The translations under genes were made by a program, and so were the position numbers. A stretch of DNA of 28,422 nucleotides. It comes from Kistimonas scapharcae. Lineage in GTDB: Bacteria; Pseudomonadota; Gammaproteobacteria; Pseudomonadales; Endozoicomonadaceae. The stretch is taken from positions 1 to 28,422 of the forward strand of contig NZ_BAABFL010000444.1 in assembly GCF_039540975.1 (NCBI RefSeq), in the 5' to 3' direction. The notes under the pieces were generated by a model. The model had not been told where the DNA came from and ran no database searches. It saw nothing but the letters and a program-made list of their open reading frames with translations. This document shows, in pieces, positions 1-7,358 of the stretch (positions are counted from its first letter, which is position 1; every line of letters begins with the position of its first letter).

Positions 1-3
1 AAA

Positions 4-219
4 TCAGGCTCGCCAATACGTAAGGTGACGGGGGTGTTCAAGTAGACCAGAATCGGTGTTCAAGTAAACCAGAATATGCAAGCGCCCCAGAATTCGGCTC
101 ATTGCTGACTGGCTCAGGTTTAGCCTGATTGCAGCATGGCTCACACTGTTTTCCTCTAATAGTACTGTCAGTGCGACCAGTAAATTCAAATCTCTCCTGT
201 AAATCTCTTCGAGTTCCAC
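4..219 (-). pseudogene. LysR-family regulator, N-terminal fragment
   Basis: The first about 47 residues read as a LysR-type helix-turn-helix: DLNLLVAL near residue 10, then an alanine-rich helix and LSQSAMSRILGRL, the usual recognition helix. The family then continues with a basic residue and a DPLF-type motif, but here the frame runs into the short repeats at 33-75 and stops at 4-6, giving only 71 residues against about 300 for a full regulator. The start is a GTG at 219; a TTG at about codon 11 behind an AGGAG-like stretch is an alternative. It is divergent from the KfrA-like gene. The effector-binding domain is missing in this frame, so it is most likely a broken gene, perhaps cut by an insertion or deletion; a frameshifted continuation beyond the window edge cannot be excluded. 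Confidence 0.6.
33..93. repeat. Tandem 22-bp repeat, two copies plus a degenerate third
   Basis: Positions 33-53 and 55-75 are the same 21-mer (GGTGTTCAAGTA, then ACCAGAAT) with a single difference, at a period of 22 bp. Positions 77-93 share 12 of 17 bases with the 3' part of the unit, although that stretch also encodes conserved LysR residues, so its likeness may be chance. Short repeats starting TGTTCAAG beside a broken gene recall the multiple terminal repeats of IS21-type elements; no transposase is present in the window, so this origin is inferred. Confidence 0.6.
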
Positions 220-440
220 CCGTCATTTCTCTTAGTGGTTGAGGTAGGGCTACATAGTGTGCCAATGGGCTAAGTATGTGGCTGCATGGATATTTGCAGG
301 GAAGGTCGTGGTGTGCAATTGACTTTATGGCTGAGGCGGATATTTGTCCATTTCCACTGCGGCATGAATCTGGATGACTATCCATTGTGCTTTTTGAGCT
401 GCTTGTGCTTGTGACATCTCAGAAATGGCATCTTAAATCA
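220..440. other. Intergenic region between LysR fragment and KfrA-like locus
   Basis: This non-coding stretch lies between two divergent genes. Reading frames in it on the minus strand have no recognisable protein character. I see no repeat, RNA gene or clear promoter until the palindrome that begins at 441. Confidence 0.5.
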
Positions 441-476
441 TATAAGTACCGGTAATTAATATTACCGGTACTTATA
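441..476. promoter_or_regulatory. Perfect 16-bp inverted repeat, probable operator (distal)
   Basis: TATAAGTACCGGTAAT at 441-456 and its exact reverse complement at 461-476 flank the 4-nt centre TAAT. Each arm contains the self-palindromic octamer TACCGGTA (447-454 and 463-470). It ends five bases before the proposed -35 box. KfrA proteins of IncP plasmids bind their own promoters, so autoregulation is the natural inference. Confidence 0.75.
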
Positions 477-481
477 AACTG

Positions 482-509
482 TTGTTAATTGCAGATTGAT
501 ACCTATAAT
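482..509 (+). promoter_or_regulatory. Sigma70-type promoter of the KfrA-like gene
   Basis: TTGTTA (482-487) and an exact consensus TATAAT (504-509) are separated by 16 bp. The -10 box lies inside the left arm of the proximal palindrome, so a bound repressor would block polymerase. No start of transcription has been measured. Confidence 0.6.
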
Positions 510-538
510 ACCAGTATTGTAATACCGGTATTATAGGT
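501..538. promoter_or_regulatory. 18-bp inverted repeat overlapping -10 box and ribosome site
   Basis: The arms 501-518 and 521-538 are complementary apart from one position and flank GT. They carry TACCAGTA (509-516) and TACCGGTA (523-530), the same octamer as in the distal palindrome. The right end overlaps the AGGTG ribosome-binding site (535-539), six bases before the ATG at 546. The centre lies 61 bp from that of the distal palindrome, close to six helical turns. Confidence 0.75.
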
Positions 539-545
539 GCTTTAA

Positions 546-1619
546 ATGTCACAAGATAGGAATTCATTGCGCAGAACCAAGGTGTTCGGTGCGTTGGATG
601 CAATGAAAGAGACTGGGGAGAAGATTACTGCGCAAAAGTTGGCTGCTGTGGTCAACATGGGCAAGCAGACCGTCCTACCGCTTTATCGAGAGTGGCAGGA
701 ACTGGAGATCCTTGGAGATAGCGAAGGTGTTGAGCTGTCGGAGGAATTAGTCCGCGCACTCAAACGTGAATTGGCCCGCGATAAGCACAGGCAATCAACC
801 CAACTGTTAGACCTTGAAGAGCGGATTGAGGATCAACATCAAGCATTCACTGCTGCCATGAATGAGCTCGAGAAGGAAAAAAAGGGGTTAATGGATAAGA
901 TCAAATCGCTTGAAGCGCAGAACCAATCATTAAGTAGTGAGAAGTTACTACTTCAAAAAGAAAACGCAGAACAGCTTTCGCAATTGAAGGATATTGCTAC
1001 GCAATTAAACCTTTCAGTGAGGCAGCTGGAAACCGCCGAGAGCAGGTTAGTGGCTAGTGAAAACGGTAAAGAGCGGGCGCTTCAGGAGCAAGAAAAACGC
1101 CTTGATGAGGCGAATCAGAAACTACTGAACCACTGGTTATCTGTGGTAGATAACGAACGTCGAGAAAATGAGCGCCTCAGAAAGCAGTTGGAGCGAGAGC
1201 GAGAAAAACAGGTTAAAGTCGAACGCGAGCTGATTGACACCCGCCTTGATGTGAATCGCCTTGACAGTTCACTTGAAAAGGCGAAAGACGAATCTACAGA
1301 GCTGCTTCAGCGTATGAAGCAATTTGAGCAACAGGTAACAGTCGCAGAGGCAATTTCGTTGATGCTGGACAAGCCAAACGATCTGATGGCGTCTATTAAA
1401 AACCTTCAGGATGACGCTAAATCCCTTGAATCATATGTAACGAAAAATCAAGAGCTGAAGCAATCACTTCAGGCCGTTGATAAAAAACTTGAAGCGTTTG
1501 AAAAACTTCAAAAAACCAATGAATCCCTGGAAAAGGAAGTTATCAGGCTTCAGGCCTACACTGATGGTCTTGAGGCAGCCTCCAAGACTAAAAGTTCAAC
1601 AAAAAAACAAAATACTTAG
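546..1619 (+). CDS. KfrA-like coiled-coil DNA-binding protein
   Basis: The 357-residue protein has an N-terminal domain (about residues 8-60, RTKVFGALDAMKETGEKITAQ through YREWQE) that fits the KfrA_N DNA-binding family, in which a helix-turn-helix precedes a conserved aromatic-x-x-W segment. From about residue 85 to 345 it is almost continuous heptad-rich coiled coil, dense in E, K, Q and L, ending in a basic/polar tail. KfrA of IncP plasmids is an autoregulated nucleoid-associated protein involved in plasmid maintenance; related proteins occur on chromosomes and integrative elements. The promoter is embedded in two palindromes, which supports autoregulation. No plasmid partition or replication gene is visible nearby, so its role here is open: nucleoid organisation, element maintenance or phage-related functions are all possible. 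Confidence 0.85.
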   Translation: MSQDRNSLRRTKVFGALDAMKETGEKITAQKLAAVVNMGKQTVLPLYREWQELEILGDSEGVELSEELVRALKRELARDKHRQSTQLLDLEERIEDQHQAFTAAMNELEKEKKGLMDKIKSLEAQNQSLSSEKLLLQKENAEQLSQLKDIATQLNLSVRQLETAESRLVASENGKERALQEQEKRLDEANQKLLNHWLSVVDNERRENERLRKQLEREREKQVKVERELIDTRLDVNRLDSSLEKAKDESTELLQRMKQFEQQVTVAEAISLMLDKPNDLMASIKNLQDDAKSLESYVTKNQELKQSLQAVDKKLEAFEKLQKTNESLEKEVIRLQAYTDGLEAASKTKSSTKKQNT

Positions 1620-1631
1620 CTGCTTTTTCAG

Positions 1632-1663
1632 AAGTAAACCGATACAGCATGGTCGGTTTACTT
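1632..1663. terminator. Hairpin between convergent KfrA-like and MarR-like genes
   Basis: Perfect 11-bp arms (AAGTAAACCGA at 1632-1642, complement at 1653-1663) enclose a 10-nt loop. The right arm contains the stop codon of the minus-strand gene. There is no U-tract on either strand, so termination would be inefficient or factor-dependent; a protein-binding site is the alternative. Confidence 0.4.
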
Positions 1664-1987
1664 AATGTTGCGCAGCTTTTGCTTGAGCTTGTCGACCAGC
1701 TTTTTACCTTTAGGGCTGAGAGAAAGCCGGAAATAACGGCCGTCATCTTCGTGTTGCTGTTTTTTAAGGAGACCGAGCCCAGGACGATCATGGCGGCCTT
1801 CACCCAGACGTTTTACGCTGACCGCAATATCGCTGGGTGTGCCGCAGTCCAGCTTGCCGTCATTGACAAGGTCTGTAATGGTTTCACCAGGGTTTTCCGC
1901 AACAACCAAGAGTATCTGCCACTGGATAATGGTCAGAGGAGGTTCCTGCAGAAATGTGGTCAGCTTAATCAGGCCATTAAGGGTCAT
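1658..1987 (-). CDS. MarR-like winged-helix protein
   Basis: This 109-residue protein resembles a small MarR-type winged helix. A helix containing TIIQWQILLVVAENPG (about 19-34) is followed by a helix-turn-helix (about 36-60), and DDGRYFRLSLSPKGKKL (about 81-97) matches the family's DRR-x-x-x-L-T-x-G wing. It is shorter than a classical MarR (about 140 residues), lacking most of the N-terminal dimerisation helix. Similar small proteins are found with mobile-element and phage genes. It is convergent with the KfrA-like gene, and its AGAGGA ribosome site lies unusually far (about 12 nt) upstream of the ATG. The regulated target is unknown. The opposite strand is open over the same region but its translation looks random. 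Confidence 0.65.
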   Translation of the reverse strand: MTLNGLIKLTTFLQEPPLTIIQWQILLVVAENPGETITDLVNDGKLDCGTPSDIAVSVKRLGEGRHDRPGLGLLKKQQHEDDGRYFRLSLSPKGKKLVDKLKQKLRNIK

Positions 1988-2321
1988 GGTTCGTTTTATC
2001 CTCTTGGTTATCCGTTACCGCTTCAGTGTAGTACATTCACCTTGTCGTTTAGACAGGTAAAAAGAGGCACCACGTCATCACTATCAACGTATTCAGTGAC
2101 TCCACAGCACGTATCTTTTGAATAAATAGTAGGCAGACATCTGCTGTCTTTGCAAATTGAACGCTATAATTTTCTGGAAATTTATTCGATTCTGTTTCAT
2201 AGCGTTAATTCTTACGGTGTTTGCAGTGAATACCACCGGGTAATGTAAAGGATCCATTTCTATATATGACTGTGTTGTAACTGCTAATGGTGCGCATAAT
2301 CTATATTATGTTAAATAAATA
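1988..2321. other. Intergenic region upstream of the MarR-like gene
   Basis: No credible gene is present. Two small dyads near the MarR-like start could be operators: TGTAGTACA (2027-2035) and a hairpin-like pair ACCTTGTC / GACAGGT spanning 2039-2058 with one bulge. The right end (about 2300-2330) is very AT-rich and can form only a weak A/T hairpin after the acetyltransferase stop codon. Confidence 0.4.
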
Positions 2322-2966
2322 TTATTTATATCTAAACATGACGGTTTCTGTGGCCCCATCACTAACAGTGAATTGACCCATCTGCTGATACCCCATAGAT
2401 TCAAAAAAAGGCAGCATTTCCGGATTTGAGGTATTTAAGCCAACCCCCTGTGATTGCTGGTCCAGACCACAAAGGTTATGAACGGCATCCAGTAAGTGTC
2501 GACCATGCCCCTGATGCTGGAAGTCCGGATGTACGCCGATCAGCGGAAGATAATAATGGCTCCCTTCTGGCAGTAATCCATTGATGCTTTTCAAAAAGGC
2601 CAGATATTTCTCAGTACCCCCATAGCCAACAGTCAAAATCATTTTGCAGCGCCAGAAGAAGCGGTCGGCAAACGCCGTATCACCGGATGATTTGGCGACA
2701 AACGCTGTTGCAATCAATCGATCATTTCTGACAACCCCCACCACAGGGAAATTCTCAGAAAAATACCCTGAGGCCAGCTCTCGTGTGCAGGCCCTGATAC
2801 GCTGATCATAGCCCGTGCGCCCTGATTCAAAGAGGGATTGATAGACAGGATCATCACGGTAAGTATGGTAGAGCAATGAACGGATCTGGCGACTGAAGCT
2901 GCCGTCCAGATAGAGTGTACGCGTGTCATCAGACGCATCCGCTTCTGCGGTATTAAAATCACTCAT
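2322..2966 (-). CDS. GNAT-family N-acetyltransferase
   Basis: I start this 214-residue protein at the ATG at 2966, because AGGAG (2974-2978) lies seven bases upstream; an upstream in-frame ATG would add 22 residues without such a site. The C-terminal half carries the acetyl-CoA binding signature of GNAT enzymes, LIGVHPDFQHQGHGRHLL (about 143-159), in which Q-x-x-G-x-G cradles the pyrophosphate. A later TSNPEMLPFFESMGYQ segment is the usual final strand-helix of the fold. The substrate cannot be read from sequence; related stand-alone GNATs act on small molecules or protein N-termini. It is divergent from xthA. No partner gene suggests a pathway. Confidence 0.8.
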   Translation of the reverse strand: MSDFNTAEADASDDTRTLYLDGSFSRQIRSLLYHTYRDDPVYQSLFESGRTGYDQRIRACTRELASGYFSENFPVVGVVRNDRLIATAFVAKSSGDTAFADRFFWRCKMILTVGYGGTEKYLAFLKSINGLLPEGSHYYLPLIGVHPDFQHQGHGRHLLDAVHNLCGLDQQSQGVGLNTSNPEMLPFFESMGYQQMGQFTVSDGATETVMFRYK

Positions 2967-3138
2967 GTCGAAGCTCCTGCTTAACCAGTATCTTTTTATT
3001 GTTTTTGCTGGCGCCGTCCGGTTGGCGTCCACTTCAAGATAACATGCTCATTGATCATCGACCAGTCAAGGCAATGAACACACGGGTGTGATCCAGTATA
3101 GTTGCCCTACTTTTTTATGCAGACTCAGGAAATGGGTG

Positions 3139-3954
3139 ATGAAAGTCGTTTCGTTTAACACAAACAGTATCAGAAGTCGTCTCCATCAACTCCAGGCCGT
3201 CATTGATAAGCATCACCCTGACGTGATCGGCATACAGGAAACCAAAGTATCCGACAAAGAGTTTCCAGTGGCAGATATTGAGGCGCTGGGTTATCAAGCG
3301 GCTTTCCATGGCCAGAAAACCCATTATGGTGTAGCGCTCCTGACCCGGCAGGCACCCTCTCAGGTGGTAAAAGGCTTCCCATCCGATGAACCGGATGCCC
3401 AAACACGCCTGATCATCGCAGATATTACGACGGATGAAGGGCAGAAAATCTCCATTATTAATGGCTATTTCCCGCAGGGAGAAAGTCGGGAGCATCCTGT
3501 TAAATTCTCTAATAAGCGTCGTTTTTATCAGGATCTTATGGCGTTACTGAAAGACGCCTATGAACCGGATCACCCTTTGCTCATTATGGGTGATTTCAAT
3601 ATTTCACCGGAAGACAAAGATATCGGTATTGGTGCAGATAATGCCAAGCGATGGCTCAGAACGGGAAAGTGCAGCTTTCTTCCCGAAGAACGTGAATGGT
3701 TTCAATCCCTGCTGGCATGGGGATTAAGCGATACCTTCCGCCTTTGTCATCCTGATATTGATGATCAATTCAGCTGGTTTGACTATCGCTCTAAAGGCTT
3801 TGAGCGGGAGCCCAAACGTGGACTGAGAATTGATGGGATACTCGCTACAGCTCCCATGAATCAATCGCTTACAGCGGCGGGTATTGATTACGATATCAGA
3901 GCCATGGAAAAGCCATCCGATCATGCCCCGGTCTGGGCAGAATTTAACGTTTAA
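3139..3954 (+). CDS. xthA: Exodeoxyribonuclease III (AP endonuclease)
   Basis: The 271-residue protein belongs to the Mg-dependent EEP nuclease family; E. coli XthA has 268 residues. It cleaves DNA 5' to abasic sites and degrades 3' ends in base-excision repair in the cytoplasm. Visible active-site residues are Glu34 (GIQETK), Asp152 and Asn154 (GDFN), Asp232 (RIDGIL) and the Asp261-His262 pair (SDHAP). The start is the ATG at 3139 (MKVVSFN), preceded by CAGGA; an upstream in-frame start would add 17 residues with no family likeness. It is a single gene with its own terminator-like hairpin, divergent from the acetyltransferase. Confidence 0.95.
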   Translation: MKVVSFNTNSIRSRLHQLQAVIDKHHPDVIGIQETKVSDKEFPVADIEALGYQAAFHGQKTHYGVALLTRQAPSQVVKGFPSDEPDAQTRLIIADITTDEGQKISIINGYFPQGESREHPVKFSNKRRFYQDLMALLKDAYEPDHPLLIMGDFNISPEDKDIGIGADNAKRWLRTGKCSFLPEEREWFQSLLAWGLSDTFRLCHPDIDDQFSWFDYRSKGFEREPKRGLRIDGILATAPMNQSLTAAGIDYDIRAMEKPSDHAPVWAEFNV

Positions 3955-3963
3955 ATAAATGGA

Positions 3964-3996
3964 ACCTCAGAAGCCGCCTTGAACGGCATCTGAGGT
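3964..3996 (+). terminator. Terminator-like hairpin after xthA
   Basis: ACCTCAGAAGCCG (3964-3976) pairs with 3984-3996 with a single internal mismatch around a 7-nt loop. The following bases are only moderately U-rich (TTGAGTTTATG), so strength is uncertain. It separates xthA from the liuR promoter region. Confidence 0.55.
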
Positions 3997-4036
3997 AGCT
4001 TGAGTTTATGCTCTGATACATAGAAAATGCATCAAG

Positions 4037-4054
4037 CTTTACGTTAACGTAAAG
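4037..4054. promoter_or_regulatory. LiuR-type operator upstream of liuR
   Basis: CTTTACGTTAACGTAAAG is an 18-bp perfect palindrome 58 bp before the liuR start. MerR-family regulators bind such dyads in the spacer between -35 and -10 boxes, and published LiuR sites of gammaproteobacteria are ACGT-containing palindromes of this style. I cannot assign convincing -35 and -10 boxes. Confidence 0.7.
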
Positions 4055-4112
4055 GTAAGCTATGTTGTCCTGCAAACAGATAACAATTCATTAAACGCTT
4101 TTGACATCATGT

Positions 4113-4514
4113 ATGAGCCAAACCTACACCATTTCCGAACTGGCAAAAGAATTTGATATCACCACCCGGGCGATACGTTTTTATGAAGAACATGGCCTTT
4201 TGGCGCCGGAGCGTCAGGGGCAGAATCGTATTTATACCCATGGTGACCGGGTTCGGCTTAAACTGATCCTGAGAGGTAAACGACTTGGTTTCAGCCTCGA
4301 TGAATCAAAAGAACTGTTTGAGCTCTACGATCCACACAGTGGGAATGAAAAACAGCTCCGTGTCATGCTGAACAAAATCGCAGAACACCGCGCTGCGCTG
4401 GAACAGCAACTACATGATATCCAGATCATGCAACATGAACTGGACGAGGCAGAACAGCGCTGCCGTCAGGCTTTAATGCATGTGATTGAAACAGAAACAG
4501 CATCTGAACAATAA
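4113..4514 (+). CDS. liuR: MerR-family regulator of the leucine catabolic operon
   Basis: The 133-residue protein has the N-terminal MerR winged helix: YTISELAKEFDITTRAIRFYEEHGLL (residues 4-29) and the wing NRIYTHGDRVRLKLI, followed by a C-terminal coiled coil (about 80-125) for dimerisation. No cysteine pattern for metal sensing is present. LiuR proteins control branched-chain amino acid degradation, probably sensing a pathway CoA ester. I choose the ATG at 4113; an in-frame TTG at 4101 would add four residues, and neither has a good ribosome site. The gene sits directly upstream of liuA, 43 bp apart, behind the palindromic operator, so autoregulation with the operon is likely. Confidence 0.9.
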   Translation: MSQTYTISELAKEFDITTRAIRFYEEHGLLAPERQGQNRIYTHGDRVRLKLILRGKRLGFSLDESKELFELYDPHSGNEKQLRVMLNKIAEHRAALEQQLHDIQIMQHELDEAEQRCRQALMHVIETETASEQ

Positions 4515-4557
4515 GAATAGCCGTCATAACACGGTCAAAACCTCAACAGGAGGCGTC

Positions 4558-5727
4558 ATGGTTACCCCGGTTAGCAGTTTGAACTTTGGTCTTGATGAAA
4601 CGACGGAGATGCTGCGCGCGCAAGTGCAGCAGTTTGCAGCCCGGGAAATTGCCCCCATTGCTGCGGATGTGGATCGTGACAACCTCTTCCCTGCCCATCT
4701 TTGGAAAAAATTCGGTGACATGGGACTGCTTGGCGTCACTGTGCCAGAGCAGTGGGGAGGCAGCAATATGGGCTATCTCGCCCATGTCATTGCCATGGAA
4801 GAGATCAGCCGAGCCTCGGCATCCATAGGGTTAAGTTACGGCGCTCACTCCAATCTCTGTGTCAACCAGATCAAGCTTAATGGCACAGAAGAACAGAAGA
4901 ATACATACCTTCCCAAACTGATTTCGGGTGAACACATCGGTGCGCTGGCCATGAGTGAGCCCGGTGCGGGTTCTGATGTGGTCAGCATGCGTCTGCGTGC
5001 CGAGAAGCGTGGCGACCGTTACATCCTCAATGGCAATAAAATGTGGATCACCAACGGTCCGGATGCCAATACCTATGTTGTCTATGCCAAGACGGCACCG
5101 GAAAAAGATGCCAAGGGTATCACCGCATTCATTGTTGAGCGTGATTTCAATGGCTTTTCCCAGGCGCAAAAGCTCGACAAGCTGGGTATGCGCGGTTCAA
5201 ACACCTGTGAGCTGGTCTTCGAAGATTGCGAAGTACCGGCTGAAAATATCCTGGGCGTTGAAAATGGTGGGGTTCGGGTCCTCATGAGCGGGCTGGATTA
5301 CGAACGGGTCGTTCTCAGTGGTGGCCCTGTCGGAATTATGCAAGCCTGCCTGGATGCGGTGATTCCCTATGTCCATGATCGTAAGCAGTTTGACCAGCCT
5401 ATCGGTGAATTCCAACTTATTCAGGGTAAGTTGGCGGATATGTACACTGGACTCAGCGCCTGCCGGGCTTATCTCTATACAGTCGCCAAAGCCTGTGACC
5501 GTGGCGAAGCAACACGTAAAGATGCCGCCGGTGTCATTCTCTACTGTGCAGAGAAAGCCACTCAGATGGCACTTGAAGCGATCCAGATTCTGGGCGGCAA
5601 CGGGTATATCAATGAATATCCCGTAGGCCGCTACCTGCGTGATGCCAAACTCTACGAGATCGGCGCCGGCACATCAGAAATACGGCGGATGCTGATCGGA
5701 CGTGAACTGTTCCGTGAAAGCGCTTGA
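4558..5727 (+). CDS. liuA: Isovaleryl-CoA dehydrogenase
   Basis: This 389-residue FAD-dependent acyl-CoA dehydrogenase oxidises isovaleryl-CoA to 3-methylcrotonyl-CoA, passing electrons to ETF. Family signatures are ALAMSEPGAGSD (about 129-140) and KMWITNG for FAD binding, and a C-terminal QILGGNGYINEYPVGRYLRDAK. The catalytic base of isovaleryl-CoA dehydrogenases lies in an internal helix rather than near the C-terminus, and the matching Glu249 is seen in GLDYERVVLSGGP, which separates it from short- and medium-chain enzymes. The ATG at 4558 follows AGGAGG (4548-4553). It is the first enzyme gene of the liu operon. Confidence 0.95.
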   Translation: MVTPVSSLNFGLDETTEMLRAQVQQFAAREIAPIAADVDRDNLFPAHLWKKFGDMGLLGVTVPEQWGGSNMGYLAHVIAMEEISRASASIGLSYGAHSNLCVNQIKLNGTEEQKNTYLPKLISGEHIGALAMSEPGAGSDVVSMRLRAEKRGDRYILNGNKMWITNGPDANTYVVYAKTAPEKDAKGITAFIVERDFNGFSQAQKLDKLGMRGSNTCELVFEDCEVPAENILGVENGGVRVLMSGLDYERVVLSGGPVGIMQACLDAVIPYVHDRKQFDQPIGEFQLIQGKLADMYTGLSACRAYLYTVAKACDRGEATRKDAAGVILYCAEKATQMALEAIQILGGNGYINEYPVGRYLRDAKLYEIGAGTSEIRRMLIGRELFRESA

Positions 5728-5739
5728 GGGCTGTCGGTC

Positions 5740-7347
5740 ATGGGGGTTATCAAAAGTCAGGTAAACACAGGTTCAGAGACATTTCAGTCCAATTATCGGG
5801 CGATGGCGGACTTGGTGTCGGATCTCAAACAGAAGGCATCCATCATCAGTGACGGCGGTGGTGGACAGGCCCGATTACGACACACCCGCCGAGGGAAACT
5901 ACTGGTACGTGACCGTATCAACACTCTTCTGGATTCTGGTTCGGCCTTTCTGGAAGTGGGTCAGTTTGCTGCCCTGGATGTCTACGATGAATCCGTGCCG
6001 GCCGCTGGCGCCGTCGCTGGCATTGGTCGTGTCAGTGGGCAGGAATGCATGATTGTGGCGAATGATGCCACGGTGAAAGGCGGCAGCTACTATCCGCTGA
6101 CAGTCAAAAAGCACCTCAGGGCACAGACGATTGCTGAGCAGAATCATCTCCCCTGTATCTACCTGGTGGACTCGGGCGGTGCCAACCTGCCCCGTCAGGA
6201 TGACGTTTTTCCGGATCGTGAGCACTTTGGCCGCATCTTTTTCAATCAGGCACGCATGTCTGCCAAAGGCATTGCCCAGATCGCTGTTGTTATGGGGTCT
6301 TGTACGGCCGGAGGCGCTTATGTGCCCGCCATGTCGGATGAAAGCATTATCGTCAAGCAACAGGGGACGATTTTTCTGGCAGGGCCTCCCCTCGTCAAAG
6401 CGGCCACCGGAGAAACGATCAGTGCCGAGGATCTGGGTGGCGCAGAGGTTCATGCACGAACCTCTGGCGTCGTGGATCATTATGCGCACGATGATCATCA
6501 TGCGCTGCAGCTTGCACGTCAGTGCGTGGCCAGGCTCAACCGCCCTCCCCGCCAGACACCAGCTGCCAGAGATATTGCACCACCACGCTATTCCCCGAAT
6601 GAAATATATGGCGTCGTTCCGGCAAGCCTTAAGACCCCGTATGACGTTCGGGAAGTTATCGCCCGTATCGTGGATGATTCTGAATTGGATGAATTCAAAG
6701 CCCTGTTTGGCAAAACACTGGTCTGTGGTTTTGCCAAAATCTGGGGGCATACGGTCGGTATACTGGCAAATAACGGCATTCTCTTTTCAGAGTCCGCCCA
6801 AAAAGGTGCCCATTTTATTGAGCTCTGCTGTCAGCGCAATATTCCTCTGGTATTCCTGCAAAACATCACCGGTTTCATGGTTGGTTCGCGCTATGAAGCT
6901 GGCGGTATAGCCAAGCATGGCGCCAAGCTGGTGACGGCTGTGGCTTGTGCCGCGGTGCCAAAATTTACCGTTCTGATCGGTGGCAGCTTCGGGGCGGGCA
7001 ATTACGGGATGTGTGGCCGTGCCTATGACCCTCGCTTCCTCTGGAGCTGGCCCAATGCCCGCATATCAGTCATGGGTGGTGAACAGGCGGCGGGTGTGCT
7101 CTCCATGGTGCGCCGTGCCTCCCTGGAAAAGCAGGGACAAGAGTGGGCGGAACAGGATGAGCAGGAGTATCGATCATCAGTCATTGCAGACTATGACCGT
7201 CAGGGCTGCCCCTTCTACGCCAGTGCCCGCCTTTGGGATGACGGCATCATTGACCCGGCAGATACCCGGCAGGTACTGGGGCTGTCGATCAGTGCATCAA
7301 TGAATGCCCCGGCTGAAGAAACCCGTTTTGGCCTGTTCAGGATGTAA
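5740..7347 (+). CDS. liuB: Methylcrotonyl-CoA carboxylase beta subunit (carboxyltransferase)
   Basis: The 535-residue protein is the carboxyltransferase half of methylcrotonyl-CoA carboxylase: it moves CO2 from biotin on LiuD to 3-methylcrotonyl-CoA, making 3-methylglutaconyl-CoA. The two crotonase-like halves are visible, with glycine-rich oxyanion-hole segments VMGSCTAGGAYVPAMSDE (about 186-203) and GGSFGAGNYGMCGRAYDPRF (about 415-434). Length and the N-terminal SQVNTGSETF segment fit the family start well, so I keep the ATG at 5740. It follows liuA by 12 bp. Confidence 0.95.
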   Translation: MGVIKSQVNTGSETFQSNYRAMADLVSDLKQKASIISDGGGGQARLRHTRRGKLLVRDRINTLLDSGSAFLEVGQFAALDVYDESVPAAGAVAGIGRVSGQECMIVANDATVKGGSYYPLTVKKHLRAQTIAEQNHLPCIYLVDSGGANLPRQDDVFPDREHFGRIFFNQARMSAKGIAQIAVVMGSCTAGGAYVPAMSDESIIVKQQGTIFLAGPPLVKAATGETISAEDLGGAEVHARTSGVVDHYAHDDHHALQLARQCVARLNRPPRQTPAARDIAPPRYSPNEIYGVVPASLKTPYDVREVIARIVDDSELDEFKALFGKTLVCGFAKIWGHTVGILANNGILFSESAQKGAHFIELCCQRNIPLVFLQNITGFMVGSRYEAGGIAKHGAKLVTAVACAAVPKFTVLIGGSFGAGNYGMCGRAYDPRFLWSWPNARISVMGGEQAAGVLSMVRRASLEKQGQEWAEQDEQEYRSSVIADYDRQGCPFYASARLWDDGIIDPADTRQVLGLSISASMNAPAEETRFGLFRM

Positions 7348-7358
7348 GGGGGAAGTCT

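Noticed and set aside
33..93. Short repeats as a CRISPR array
   Set aside because: The units are adjacent with no unique spacers, and no cas gene is near.
1649..2125. Plus-strand frame of 158 codons opposite the MarR-like gene
   Set aside because: The translation has no family character, while the minus strand gives a coherent winged helix with a matching wing motif.
2310..2330. AT-rich hairpin after the acetyltransferase stop
   Set aside because: Only A/T pairs and no GC-rich stem, so it is too weak to call a terminator.
5899..6750. Minus-strand frame of 283 codons inside liuB
   Set aside because: It is antisense to a fully conserved carboxyltransferase; codon bias of the real gene keeps the opposite strand open.
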